DNA from: Megalobrama amblycephala
Taxonomy: Eukaryota > Chordata > Actinopteri > Cypriniformes > Xenocyprididae
Assembly: GCF_018812025.1 (NCBI RefSeq)
Contig: NC_063052.1
Coordinates: 22,418,150-22,482,149 of the forward strand
DNA: 64,000 nt
Direction: 5' to 3'
In this document: piece after piece, positions 54,206 to 64,000 of the stretch
How positions within the stretch are numbered: the stretch's first letter is position 1
How the letters are laid out: each line of letters starts with the position of its first letter
Position numbers and translations under genes: made by a program
Notes under the pieces: generated by a model
Databases searched by the model: none
Told to the model about the DNA's origin: nothing
The model's input: only the letters and a program-made list of their open reading frames with translations

Positions 54206-54422
54206 TGGTCGCACTTTATTTGACAGTGCCGTAGTTACATTGTAATTACTCAGATAAGTACTGAGTACTATTAATTAACTTCATGTACTTACTATAGAGT
54301 TACAGTTAGGGTTAGGGTTTGGTTTAGGGTTAGTTACTTGTAATTATGTATAATTTACTGTTATTACTATAGTAAGTACATGTAGTAACGTGTAACTACG
54401 GCACTGTAAAATAGTGTTACCA
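54206..54422. mobile_element. hAT-like MITE
   Basis: The ends TGGTCGCACTTTATTTGACA and a right end whose reverse complement is TGGTAACACTATTTTACAGT are imperfect inverted repeats. Just inside, AGTGCCGTAGTTAC is perfectly inverted. The flanks ATAGTTTT and TAGGTTTT resemble a decayed 8-bp duplication. It includes a GTTAGGGTTAGGGTTT string that is not telomeric. Confidence 0.65.
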
Positions 54423-56417
54423 TAGGTTTTTTTTTTCCCACCATCTGCAGTGCCTTCATGAATATGTATTTTGAGTATTGCCTAATGCCATTTGCACAAG
54501 TGGTAAAATAGATTGTGTATGATAAAAAGGTTATTTAAGTGTAATACTGATTACTACATCTTCTTAGACATATTAATGGTTATAATATTGCGCAGTAGAG
54601 GATATGAGTTTGCTTTACTAACATTATCGCGAAAAGATTTATTTTTTTTTTTAGTTAGTTAGATAGTTAGTTAGGAGAACACATGCCACAAAAGAATATA
54701 GAAAAAAACCCTTTGTGCCATTCTGTGTGACTGTATGTTCAGCAGATATCAGACTCTTTCAAATGCAGATAACTGTTGTGATGAAAAGGGCAATGTCCAG
54801 AAGAATCCTCTTTAAAACCTGACACATCAGTTATTATTACATCAACCTTACGTTAATACGTGCAGACAAACATGCACAGACACAAATGTACCTCTGCACC
54901 TAAAAGATAACTTCACAAGACTGCAAATGAATAATTATGAGAGAGTACTATTAGTTTTTACTTCTTGTCCATAATTAATGTTAGGATTATTATAGCAATG
55001 CTCAGTTTATTTTTTTCTTACAGATCACTTAAACCATCATTTTATTGCAAAATATTAAATTGCTGCTGTGGTACCTAATTATATTAAGATGTATAACAGA
55101 TGCAAATCTAATAAGGTTCATATTTCTATATTTTTTTTTTTTTTTAATTGAATATTCATTTATAATGCTATATTACCTTGGCAGTAAATTACGAAAATGA
55201 ATTAACGCTGCTTTAAGGGCGTTTCTAATATGTCGGCTGAGGGAGTGACGGCGAATTTCACAACTTTCTCTCTTCTGACTGCTGTACTCAGTCTCTCAGT
55301 ATTTTCCATCTTTTAGAAAGTTGTGAAAAGGCTATCGTGGATTGTTTTCTTTTGCTATTGTAACAAATGCAAATACAAAAATTATATTTGCTGCCATCTC
55401 CCATTCACCGCTATAGACGTTTACCCTTCCGCTTCTGAGAACCTCAGAAATGTGAAAAGCGTCCATTGTTGTATAAAAGTGTTTTATTTCATTATTGAAA
55501 TAATGTGATGGTTCGTTCTAATTTTTTTCTTTTTATATTGTTTTAGCATGGATGGTTTGAGCAACTGTGATATAAAATGCATGACATATTTTTTTGCATA
55601 GGAATGCAGCCATAATAATGACTGGAATGCAACTAGATCAATATGACAAGCTTAGCGGTCAGTTCTCATCATTGTTCTCCTTGACCTGATTGATAAGTGC
55701 AGATGCAAACAGTCTTGATGATTGATGGCTGTTTTGTGTAATTGGATAAATGCCTAGACACATGATTTACAATATTGCTTAAAGTAACCTTTTACCTCAC
55801 TGATGTACTGCTGATTTGTTCTTTTAAGACTGTGTCTTAAACCAATAAATGCATCAGTTTAAAATGAAATCAAGATTGTGGAACAATGTTTGTGGTTTTA
55901 CTTGAAAGGGCAAGGCTAGATCCATCAACAATTTACATGCAACTTTAAAACGCAGAAACTGCAAAAAATAAATAAAATAAAATAATTTACAGACAAGATA
56001 CTGCAGATCCCTATAATAACCTATATGTTGTTTTTCCATTAATCATTCCCTTACAGTTTTTCCTTATACATTACTTTTCATCTTTTTCCAAACATTAAGT
56101 TTGTTAATAGTGTAGTTAATTTTGAGAAATATACAACAGAAATCTGTATGTGCAGGAAAACCACCAATAAATGTGGCTTGTGAAAATGTTACCTCCAATT
56201 ATTGCCTGAAACGCTTTATAAAGTAGACAACAGATGGTGTAGATGAAGAATACAGGGGCTGATAAATGTGATTTCACATTCTATATGCAAATATTGTTTT
56301 TACATGTCTGGTTGAATGTTTGGGGAATTTAGTTAGCTATTTATTTATTTATTTAAAAAAAGTATTTATTTAAAAAAAACCATAATATCGATATGTCTAT
56401 AAGATTTTCTAGTACTC

Positions 56418-56420
<3 letters not shown>

Positions 56421-56456
<36 letters not shown>
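56421..56456. repeat. (TA)n microsatellite
   Basis: About 18 TA units. Confidence 0.9.
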
Positions 56457-56459
<3 letters not shown>

Positions 56460-56720
56460 AATGCATCTGGATTACAGTTTGAAATTTAGGTTTTGTGTTA
56501 GTATGTTATAGGTTTCAGGAAATGGGTCTAATAAATATTTACAAGACACTTATTTTAGACATATTTGTTATACAGTATTACATCAGAGTCCAAGTCACAG
56601 ATCTGAGTTCAGTTCAGTTCAGTTGATTTCATGATGTGGAATGAGTGACATGGCATGTACAACTGACAGCAGGGCACTACCTTCTGGACTTTACTGCCTT
56701 TATCAGAGCTCTGCAATCCA

Positions 56721-56778
56721 TTTATATACAGTGCTGATACATTCTCATCACTTACACACAGAAGAGGACAAGAGAAAG
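56721..56778 (+). promoter_or_regulatory. apoa4b: TATA box and non-coding first exon of the apolipoprotein gene
   Basis: TTTATATACA at 56721-56730 lies at the right distance before a short leader that ends in the donor AGAAAG|GTAAGG at 56778. The next exon begins at 56922 after a pyrimidine tract and TTCTTGTAG. A TATA box with a short non-coding first exon is the usual layout of exchangeable apolipoprotein genes. Confidence 0.6.
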
Positions 56779-56936
56779 GTAAGGAACTGGACAAAAACAT
56801 AAATGAATGCATGCTTTTGTCCTTTTCAGTTAGGTTCAAACTAGTTGAAAATATTCATAGTGATCATACCTGACAAAAGGATTTTTTTTTTTTTTTTTTT
56901 TTCTCTTTTCTTTTCTTGTAGAGCCGGCAGATAATC

Positions 56937-57945
56937 ATGAAAATCCTTGTAGTGTTTGTTATTGCAGCTTTCTCTGGTAAGCATTCATGGAATTTTACAA
57001 TTTTTTTTTACAAAAATAATGTTTTTTTCTCTCTCAAAACTGGTCAGAAAATCATTTTAATCAGTTAATCAGCTTATATGTGTTTATTTACATATATTTC
57101 TTATTAATTATGGTGAATTCATTAGGTTGCCATGCCAGTATGATGTGGCAGGACCAACCAGAGAACAATATGGATCTGGTGAAAAATGCATTCTGGAATT
57201 ATGTGTCTCAGGCAACTCTCACAGCTGAGGACACACTGCAGATGATTAGAAACTCAGAACTGGGTCAAGAAATCAAGTAAGTATGTAGTAAATGAGATGA
57301 TGAACCGATAATCTGGCTATAAAACAAATCATGAAACTTTAAAGAACACAAACATCCATATCTCTGTTTCTCCACAGTGACAGGATCTCTAAAGGTGCTG
57401 ATGCCATCAATGGATACACCCTGGCCATTCAAAGCCAAGTAACTCAATTGACACAAAACCTGCTGGCCAAACTTTCCCAGGAGGCAGATCAGTTGAAACT
57501 GCGCCTGGAACAGGAAATTACATCTGTGCAGTCCCAGCTCAAGCCATATGTTGAGGAGATCAGAGTTGATATTGAGGAGCAGGTTGAGCGGCTGAAGAAG
57601 GATGTGGCCTCGTATGCAGAAACCATGAATTCTGAAGCCCTGAAATCTACTCTGGTTCAAGGGGCCGAGGAGCTGAAGGCAAAACTAGAGAGAAGTTTCA
57701 TGGAAATGGGTCCGCAAACTGAGGAGCTGAAGCAGAAACTGGACCAACACTTTTTGGAGTTTCAGATGAGCATGACTCCATTAGCCCAAAGCTTTCAGAG
57801 TCAGCTGGCCCAGGGAAGTCAGGAGCTTCAGAAGAATCTTGCTCCCTATTCAGAGGAGCTGAGAAAACTGGATCCATATGCCCAGGACCTCAAGGCCCAG
57901 TTATCAGCTCTCTGGGAGTCATTTGACAAGATCGGCAGAGCTTGA
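56937..57945 (+). CDS. apoa4b: Apolipoprotein A-IV-like (3 coding exons, 252 aa)
   Basis: Secreted exchangeable apolipoprotein that coats chylomicron, VLDL or HDL surfaces. Coding exons are 56937-56976, 57126-57276 and 57378-57945, with phases 1 and 2 as in other apolipoprotein genes. Residues 1 to about 17 form a signal peptide (MKILVVFVIAAFSGCHA). After a short N-terminal segment (FWNYVSQATLTAEDTLQMIR) come amphipathic helices, many opened by proline in 22-residue spacing: KPYVEEIR, GPQTEELKQKL, TPLAQSFQSQL, APYSEELRKL, DPYAQDLKAQL. The C-terminal SALWESF resembles fish ApoA-IV; the basic receptor-binding cluster of ApoE is absent. An AATAAA signal follows at 58064-58069. It lies 3.4 kb after tomm40 on the same strand. 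ApoA-I is the next best reading; the suffix b rests on memory of the tomm40-linked fish cluster. Confidence 0.85.
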
Positions 57946-58063
57946 AAGACCTTAGAGACTTTATGGAGACCTTATGGAAATGCAAAAGGGTGCTTCTGTT
58001 ACCATTGGGGTTTCACCTAATATATTTCTTTGTTGCTCATGTATGTTTTTCAAAAAATTGCTA

Positions 58064-58069
58064 AATAAA
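58064..58069 (+). terminator. apoa4b: Polyadenylation signal AATAAA
   Basis: AATAAA 119 bases after the apolipoprotein stop codon gives a short 3' UTR, as expected for this family. Confidence 0.7.
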
Positions 58070-58373
58070 AATGTAAACACTATGTTTGATATCCACATTT
58101 TTTTAAAGATATTTTACAATAACATCTCATGACAGCATGTACAGCCATTCATTAGCTTACGCACTATAAACACACCAAAACAAGGCATGAAAAAGAAGGA
58201 ACAAGGAATAAAGAAAAAAAAAAAAAGAAAGTAAAATACATACAACAGTTATTGGAACATAACAGTCTGTGGGCTTCAAGAAAGTTCCAAAGAAAAGACC
58301 AGATATGCCAAAAGATAGAGCAAGATAGCATCAAGACCTTTGATGTAAGACTCATAAGTGATTTTTGGCAAAA

Positions 58374-58977
58374 GCAGCCATATCACCCTGTAGCCCAAGA
58401 CTGGTTGCCCAATAAAGCTAAGCAGGGCTGAGCCTGGTTAGTACCTGGATGGGAGACCTCCTGGGAAAACCAGGTAGCTGCTGGAAGAGGTGTTAGTGAG
58501 GCCAGCAGGGGGTGCTCACCCTGTGGTCTGTGTGGGTCCTAATGCCCCAGTATAGTGACGGGGACACTGTACTGTAACAAGCACCGTCCTTCGGATGAGA
58601 TGTTAAACCGAGGTCCTGACTCTCTGTGGTCATTAAAAAATCCCATGGCACTTCTCGTAAAGAGTAGGGGTGTAACCCCCGGTGTCCTGGCCAAATTCCC
58701 TCCATAGGCCCCTTACCAATCACGGCCTCCTAATAATCCCCATCCATTGAATTGGCTCTATCACTCTCTCTCCTCTCCACCTACAGCTGGTGTGTGGTGA
58801 GCGCAATGGCACCATTGTACTGGCTGCCGTCGCATCATCCAAGTGGATGCTGCACACTGGTGGTGGATGAGGAGAGACCCCTGATATGATTGTAAAGCGC
58901 TTTGGGTGTACAGTTGTACATAGGAAAGCGCTATATAAATGTCTCATTCATTCATTCATAAATGCCTCATTCATTCA
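58374..58977 (+). mobile_element. SINE with a 5S-rRNA-derived head
   Basis: Bases 58374-58487 resemble 5S rRNA, with AGCTAAGCAGGGCTGAGCCT, GGTTAGTACCTGGATGGGAG and CCTCCTGGGAAAACCAGGT. They cover box A and box C of the internal Pol III promoter. An unrelated body follows, and the tail GTAAAGCGCTTTGGGTGT with AAAGCGCTATATAAATG is of the kind borrowed from a LINE 3' end. It closes in an ATTC repeat. This matches the SINE3 type known from zebrafish. It is a retroposon, not a functional 5S gene. Confidence 0.9.
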
Positions 58978-61364
58978 AAAGTTTAGTGGCTTGACTTGTC
59001 CACATTTTTACTGAAGGTATCTGTGAAGTTGACCATAAGGGTTGTATTTTTTCACCAAATAAATGCAAAAAAGTATCACACATCAAGAGATATACATTTG
59101 GAGACAATGCAAAAGTCTTTCCAATAATCTTTCCCATAGACTTTAATGTTATAGTTTTTAAACATCTCCCATTTCTAATGCTGTGGTCCATATTCAAGAT
59201 TTTAATTGAGAAAATGTGTGTCACCCCTAGTGTGGAAATCACTACACAACTTTAAAAATCAAAACAGATTTTAAAACACTAGGCATCATACTCTTGCCGA
59301 CTTTGTAAATAGTGTAGTGAACAGCACATTACAGGGCCCAGTTTTATGGCGGGGCCTCATCTCTGACTGCAACAGTAGAGAAAGATTTGCTATATTTTGA
59401 TTGAATCTTGGTGGACTAGCACAAAAAAATGTCCAATTCCATCAGATAAGGAGGCTAGGAACTGACAGACACCTCAAGCATGGGAAGAACAGGCAGTTTC
59501 TGCCCCGCACCCATCTTAAGACTAATCCCTAAGGTTTAGGTCAGAATTCTTTAGGACCTTTTGGATGTAGCAGTAGTGGCTGAAAAAAAGAGAGGCCACA
59601 AGAATACATCCAAATCCATTCATGTTTGGAAACGTTAAAACTAGTGGAAACTACAACATATTCATTTCATACTTATTCAGAGAAACAAGTATTCTCAGTG
59701 ACAGCTATTTGTAGTGCAACATCTTACACAAATTCAGCTGTTAATGTACAAATGAATGCATACGTGACAGTTCAAACTTTTTCCCATAATTTTTGGACTC
59801 TATAGCCCCTATTCGCACATACAGTCTTTACTGGTAAATTACTGTTAAGAGATGTGTGGACAGGACCTTTTAAAAATACCAGTAAATCGGTTCTGGCAAT
59901 TTACCAGTATGAGAAGTAACCAGTAAATTACCGGCATGATGCTGATGATGTTTACAGTAAGCTCTGCTGCTTTTTAATAGTTTTTCTATGTAAATATGCA
60001 ATAGATTGACATCTTTGACTGAACTTCCAGAACAAACACTATGTTCAGAGTCTTCGTCCAAAGTGGCAATAACAACTGCTGCATGTCCAGAATCTCCCTG
60101 CCAGAGAGACAAAAGGAGATTGACCAAGATCTGAGTCTCTGGCCCAGAGAAGCAGAAGACATACAGACACATTTGCAACAAGGTTAAGCTCTGGCGAGTA
60201 ATCCTTCAGTCCGAGATACCTTCGTCTGCGTGTTTCAGATTGTTTAGGACCTTATGCACCTAGTTCAGGGCCTCATCTGCGTGTTCCAGATTTTAGAACC
60301 TTTTTGGTCATTCAGGAGATCAGCATCCCACAGAGCTTCACTTTCAAGGCTACTGAAAAGGATTCCGGCTCCTTTCCCCACTGCATTATTGCCCAATGCC
60401 CAGCACAACCAGTGGAAGAAGTCATAGCCATTGGACTGCTCACTCGACCACGTAGAACGTAAATATCACTTCACTAAACCTCTTTCCAGAGACCTTGGCA
60501 TGTATATGATCAGTATATGATTTTCTAATTTACATTTCATTTAGATTATACCAGTTAATAACAAATAATCTTTCATTTATTTGTCAGATGCATAATAAAG
60601 GTTCTGATTAGGTCCTTATTAGTTTCAACAGTGTATCTTTCAATAAGATAACATAACTCTGCCACTCCCAGCAAATTTTTTCAGCAATTTACAGCAATTT
60701 TTATTTGTTCAACAATTGTTTGGTGCCCTGCAATATGAGAAGGAAAGATTCATCTACTCTCACACTCACCTTAAGTGACTTGTGACTAAAATGTGAAACA
60801 TTTTGGTGGCCACCCCTACTGGTGCCTAGTGTGAGGTTAAGTTAAACTGCGACAATAGTTAAAGAACAAAACTGGGCATCATACACTAAACGACTGTGGA
60901 TCACCCACTGCCAGAATTTTCAAGTAGTTCCAAACACAACAAACTCATACAGAAACACCTGGATAATGAAAACAATATGTTCTGAAATCAGCTCCAAATA
61001 TCAAACATGTTTGATATCCTCTAACTGGATGAAAAACAGTCTGAAGCTAAAGGAAAAAAAAAAATTCAGAGTCTGTGTATAATACACTCAATTCCAACTG
61101 CCCAAAATCTGCAGACTGACTCTAACTTTAGCGTCGAACTAGCAACTCATCCAGACAGCACATAAGGGCAGAAATCTGAACAAAAGCCATATAGTGTATT
61201 CCAGTCTTTTAGAGCCATAAAAGTAGTGGACTACATGGATTTAAACATAAGCCCTCACTAAATTCACTGTTCTTTTATGTACTTTGATAAATGAATCAAG
61301 CTGCCAACCTGTCCATATGCAACATAAGTGAATTAACTTATCTTTATTAGTTAGCCCAATGCTA
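58978..61364. other. Intergenic DNA, no supported gene
   Basis: Minus-strand ORFs at 58967-59242 and 59870-60181 have no family features. The segment near 59830-59940 repeats TTACCAGTA and ACCAGTAAATTACC motifs, common in fish dispersed repeats. Nothing else is supported. Confidence 0.4.
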
Positions 61365-61565
61365 TCTCACGAATAAATTGTATGTATTTTACGAGGTGGC
61401 TAATTCGTATGAATTCATACGACCTCACTCGTCTAAACCCCAGTGACTAGGTAGGTAGGTTTAGTGGCGGGGTTTGGGGTAGGTCATTCATATGAATTCA
61501 TACGAATTTGTCAACTCATAAAATACGTATGATTTAGCAAAAAACATATGAGGGTGGTACTTCAA
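61365..61565. repeat. Short palindromic MITE-like repeat
   Basis: Contains a perfect 18-bp palindrome TCGTATGAATTCATACGA at 61405-61422. A second ATGAATTCATACGA lies near 61493, with inverted ATTTTACGAG and TAAAATACGT flanks. The pattern is common in fish genomes. Exact borders are not fixed. Confidence 0.5.
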
Positions 61566-62584
61566 CTACAGGCACTTTTGGCCTTGTGAACTTGAGGGAA
61601 AAAAAAGTGTTCAAATCAATATTGTCACAGTCTAACAGTTAAATATAACTAGTCTAGTTTAATGATCCATAAGAGAACGCACTTACATTATAAGACAAAT
61701 TGGTGTTTTTTGACATATTTTCCGATCCGTACTGAACAAATGTCATTTCCATCACATGTAAATATTTGATTATTATTTAAAATTATTATGATATACATAA
61801 TTTCTTAACAGTGTAAGACCACTTTCACACATAGTTTTACCAATTTATACCTATATTGCAATTACCATAGATTTGTGGATTAAGTAAATTAATTGTCATG
61901 AGGCCCAAACACAAAGCTTACATCCACCACAACCTGAAATATAATATTGCATTGGTTAGATACATTTCAGAAAAATAACTACTTGTGTTATTACATTAAG
62001 TGGAACATTATCCCATAAACTATGCAGAAATTTTTGAGTGATTAGAATTTTGTACATATTTTTTAAAAAGTTATGAGGTGGTGGAAATGACTGGATGTTG
62101 TGGAAATGACAATGAATGGACGTCCATGTAGAAAAAAAGAAAACATTTATTTGAAACCCATTTAACAAATCATTAGTCATTAGTCTGTTTGGTTCCATAA
62201 CCAGATGAACAGTTACAGTCTTACTGTAAACAACTTTAACCACAAATAGTCACATGAAAAATGTAAGTTGCGCATAAATTGTAATTGTAAAATTGTAACA
62301 TTGTAACATTATAACATTATACATTATATCATAACATAATAATTGGTTAGATGAACACTGTTTTGAATTTTGGAATACTTAAAAAACACCTAAACTTTAG
62401 TCATGTCAATGCATTGTAACATGAACTATAAAGCATCTTGAGCATGCACACGCTGTATGTGAGTTAGTTTGGTATTGTAAAATTCTAATCGGTCTCTTAG
62501 ATGAACACTGTTCTGAAGAGAACATTTAAAAGACACCTTAAACTATACCATATCAATTATCATATAACATGAACGGTAAAGCAC
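61566..62584. other. AT-rich DNA, no supported gene
   Basis: The minus-strand ORF 61956-62243 shows no family features. A short direct repeat, TGGAAATGAC, occurs at 62083 and 62100 and again near 63551. Confidence 0.35.
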
Positions 62585-62610
62585 CTAGATCACGAGGGCT
62601 GTGCGTGTAT

Positions 62611-62647
<37 letters not shown>

Positions 62648-62759
62648 AACATGGAGGTTTGTCCAGAGGGCAATTATGGTGACCAGACGGTATGTGTGTG
62701 AGAGATAATGTGCATGAAAGTGAGGTAGTGTGTGTGAGAGAGACAGTTTATGAGAGAGG

Positions 62760-62792
<33 letters not shown>

Positions 62793-62795
62793 TGA

Positions 62796-62834
<39 letters not shown>

Positions 62835-63058
62835 TGATTCATCTTCTCCCGATAATTTCTTTGATTGGTTCTCCATTGTCTCCTTCTTTTGCGTTGTTCG
62901 CGCTTTGACAAATCTGCAATTGGCTTTACAACCCCTCTTTCTTTTTTCTTTATGTATCTCTTCCTGTCTCTCTTCAGTCGCTCTTCATATTTGACAGGGT
63001 CCTCTTTTAGTCTGTCCCTATAGGACTGAGACCTTTCTCTAGTTGACTTCCACGGCAT
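62585..63058 (-). CDS. Unassigned ORF with a basic N-terminal region, running into microsatellites
   Basis: The first 75 or so residues are non-repetitive and strongly basic (YRDRLKEDPVKYEERLKRDR, REQRKRRRQWRTNQRNYREK), with predicted helical character; no family is assigned. The ATG at 63058 lies exactly at an acceptor, TTTTTAAG|ATG. A donor, CTCAAG|GTAAAT, at 63407-63406 would end an upstream exon carrying a short frame (MSDMEEILNFF) that does not join in frame. After NHI the frame runs through GA/CA microsatellites, giving Leu-Ser and Thr-His repeats, so the true 3' structure is probably different. It could be an exon of an old transposon gene or of a lineage-specific gene. Confidence that it is a real coding exon is low. 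Confidence 0.35.
62611..62644. repeat. (GA)n microsatellite
   Basis: About 17 GA units. Confidence 0.9.
62763..62831. repeat. (TG)n-(GA)n compound microsatellite
   Basis: A TG run of about 14 units, a short TCTGAGTGTG break, then about 13 GA units. Confidence 0.9.
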
Positions 63059-63607
63059 CTTAAAAATAGATGAAAAGGCATTTCAACAAATATATATTTG
63101 AATAAATACATTAACGTTGTACATTTCAATAAATAAAATATTCATATGTAGCCACTCAATCTATGAATTGCACCTTGTAAGCATAAATGTCATTTCCACC
63201 TCACCTTTGTCAATCCTACAGTATTTTGTAAAAAAAATCAAAGCTTGTATTACAGATTAGCTATGAATTGGTAGCAAGCATTGCATGCATGCAAAATACA
63301 TCTATTTGTGTTAAAAAAAATCTATTTATTTACAGTTTCATTTGATGTTACGCCATGTTTGGAAATGACATACAATAAAAATATTTTCATTTCAAGCAAT
63401 ATTTACCTTGAGTTTTCTTCTCCAAGTTGCTGAAGAAATTTAAAATCTCCTCCATGTCAGACATGTGCTGTGATGTCATTGTTCATCTCCATAGAAACTA
63501 CCCAAACAATCTTTCAAAAAAACTTTTTAAAGGGACATTACAGCGTTGTGGTGGAAATGACGGCAATACTGTGGGACAACTACATTTTGTATATAAAATC
63601 ACATTAA

Positions 63608-64000
63608 AGGCAGGGTAGGCAAAAAAATGTATAAAAAACTTTTTTTCAAAATTTGTTTAAACTTTATTTATATATCAATACATAATTAAAATGTAAGTAC
63701 TCTGAAAAAGAAAGTATAAAAATCGAGTGTCTGTAGACCTCTCACGACTGTTTTAAAGACAGCTCATTATTTCCATTCACTCCACCCCCTCCCTTCTGGG
63801 CTCCTTCCAAAGCCACGCCCCCAAAACGCATGAACGTGTGACTCCGACCACTGAGCTGGAAGACGCATTATTTACCTGAGACGAGCGGAGAGGAAGGAGC
63901 ACAGTGCATGTAGTGACATCATGTCAGAATCACATGTAATAAAAATAACTTTAAAATTATGAAGATAAACAAACAAGATGTATTTTAGTACTCACTATCA
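63608..64000. mobile_element. Left part of a TTAA-type dispersed repeat, cut by the window edge
   Basis: Follows TTAA (63604-63607) with AGGCAGGGTAGGCAAAAAAA and continues through CCTCTCACGACTGTTTTAAA and CCACGCCCCCAAAACGC. I recognise it as a high-copy cyprinid repeat. The right end is outside the window. Confidence 0.55.

Larger units (their letters stand above)
53941..56720. other. Spacer between tomm40 and the apolipoprotein gene
   Basis: AT-rich, with no coding exon. It holds one bounded MITE at 54206-54422 and a TA microsatellite at 56421-56456. A short direct repeat of TTAGTTAG occurs near 54655. No apolipoprotein E-like exon was seen here. Confidence 0.4.

Noticed and set aside
54300..54340. 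Telomere-like GTTAGGGTTAGGG string
   Set aside because: Too short and inside a bounded MITE; it is a common part of such elements.
58374..58487. Functional 5S rRNA gene
   Set aside because: The 5S-like part is diverged and continues into a SINE body with a LINE-type tail; no T-run terminator follows directly.
59870..60181. Minus-strand ORF of 103 codons
   Set aside because: No family features, overlaps a dispersed repeat with TTACCAGTA motifs, and no supporting splice sites.

Overview
The window is vertebrate nuclear DNA, most probably from a cyprinid-type teleost. It has multi-exon genes with GT-AG introns, AT-rich intergenic DNA, many microsatellites, and many DNA transposons, DIRS-like retroelements and short interspersed repeats typical of fish genomes. 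No bacterial, plasmid or phage features were seen.

Four protein-coding genes are all on the + strand. (1) lipe, hormone-sensitive lipase: 10 coding exons, 15778-27386, 696 aa, with the catalytic triad and oxyanion hole intact. (2) ddx61, a DDX6-family DEAD-box RNA helicase: 12 coding exons, 32714-39873, 493 aa, all core motifs present. (3) tomm40, the outer-membrane translocase pore: 9 coding exons, 43670-53534, 338 aa. (4) an apolipoprotein A-IV-like gene: 3 coding exons, 56937-57945, 252 aa. All splice joints used here keep frame. The order joins a TOMM40/apolipoprotein block like human 19q13 to DDX6- and APOA4-like genes, whose human relatives lie on 11q23.

Layout: 1-13.9 kb is a gene-free repeat field with hAT elements, a broken DIRS-like element carrying a TTAA-flanked insertion, Tc1-like MITEs and TA microsatellites. 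13.9-27.4 kb is lipe, whose 6-kb intron 8 holds a nest of transposons four levels deep. 27.4-30.3 kb is a repeat-rich spacer with a perfect 57-bp-arm hairpin. 30.9-40.3 kb is ddx61. 40.3-43.6 kb is the ddx61-tomm40 spacer. 43.6-53.9 kb is tomm40, whose introns hold several TTAA-flanked elements, an L2-like LINE fragment and an 0.8-kb foldback element. 56.7-58.1 kb is the apolipoprotein gene. 58.4-64 kb holds a 5S-rRNA-derived SINE, MITEs, microsatellites and one unassigned basic ORF on the - strand.

Two of the genes share a lipid theme: lipe releases stored neutral lipid and the apolipoprotein carries secreted lipid. ddx61 (mRNA repression) and tomm40 (mitochondrial protein import) are housekeeping genes. 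No co-regulation can be read from sequence, and I found no convincing new molecular system. The most notable points are the nested transposons with intact target-site duplications, the long perfect hairpin, the prevalence of TTAA-bordered elements, and a lipase regulatory loop that lacks recognisable PKA sites.
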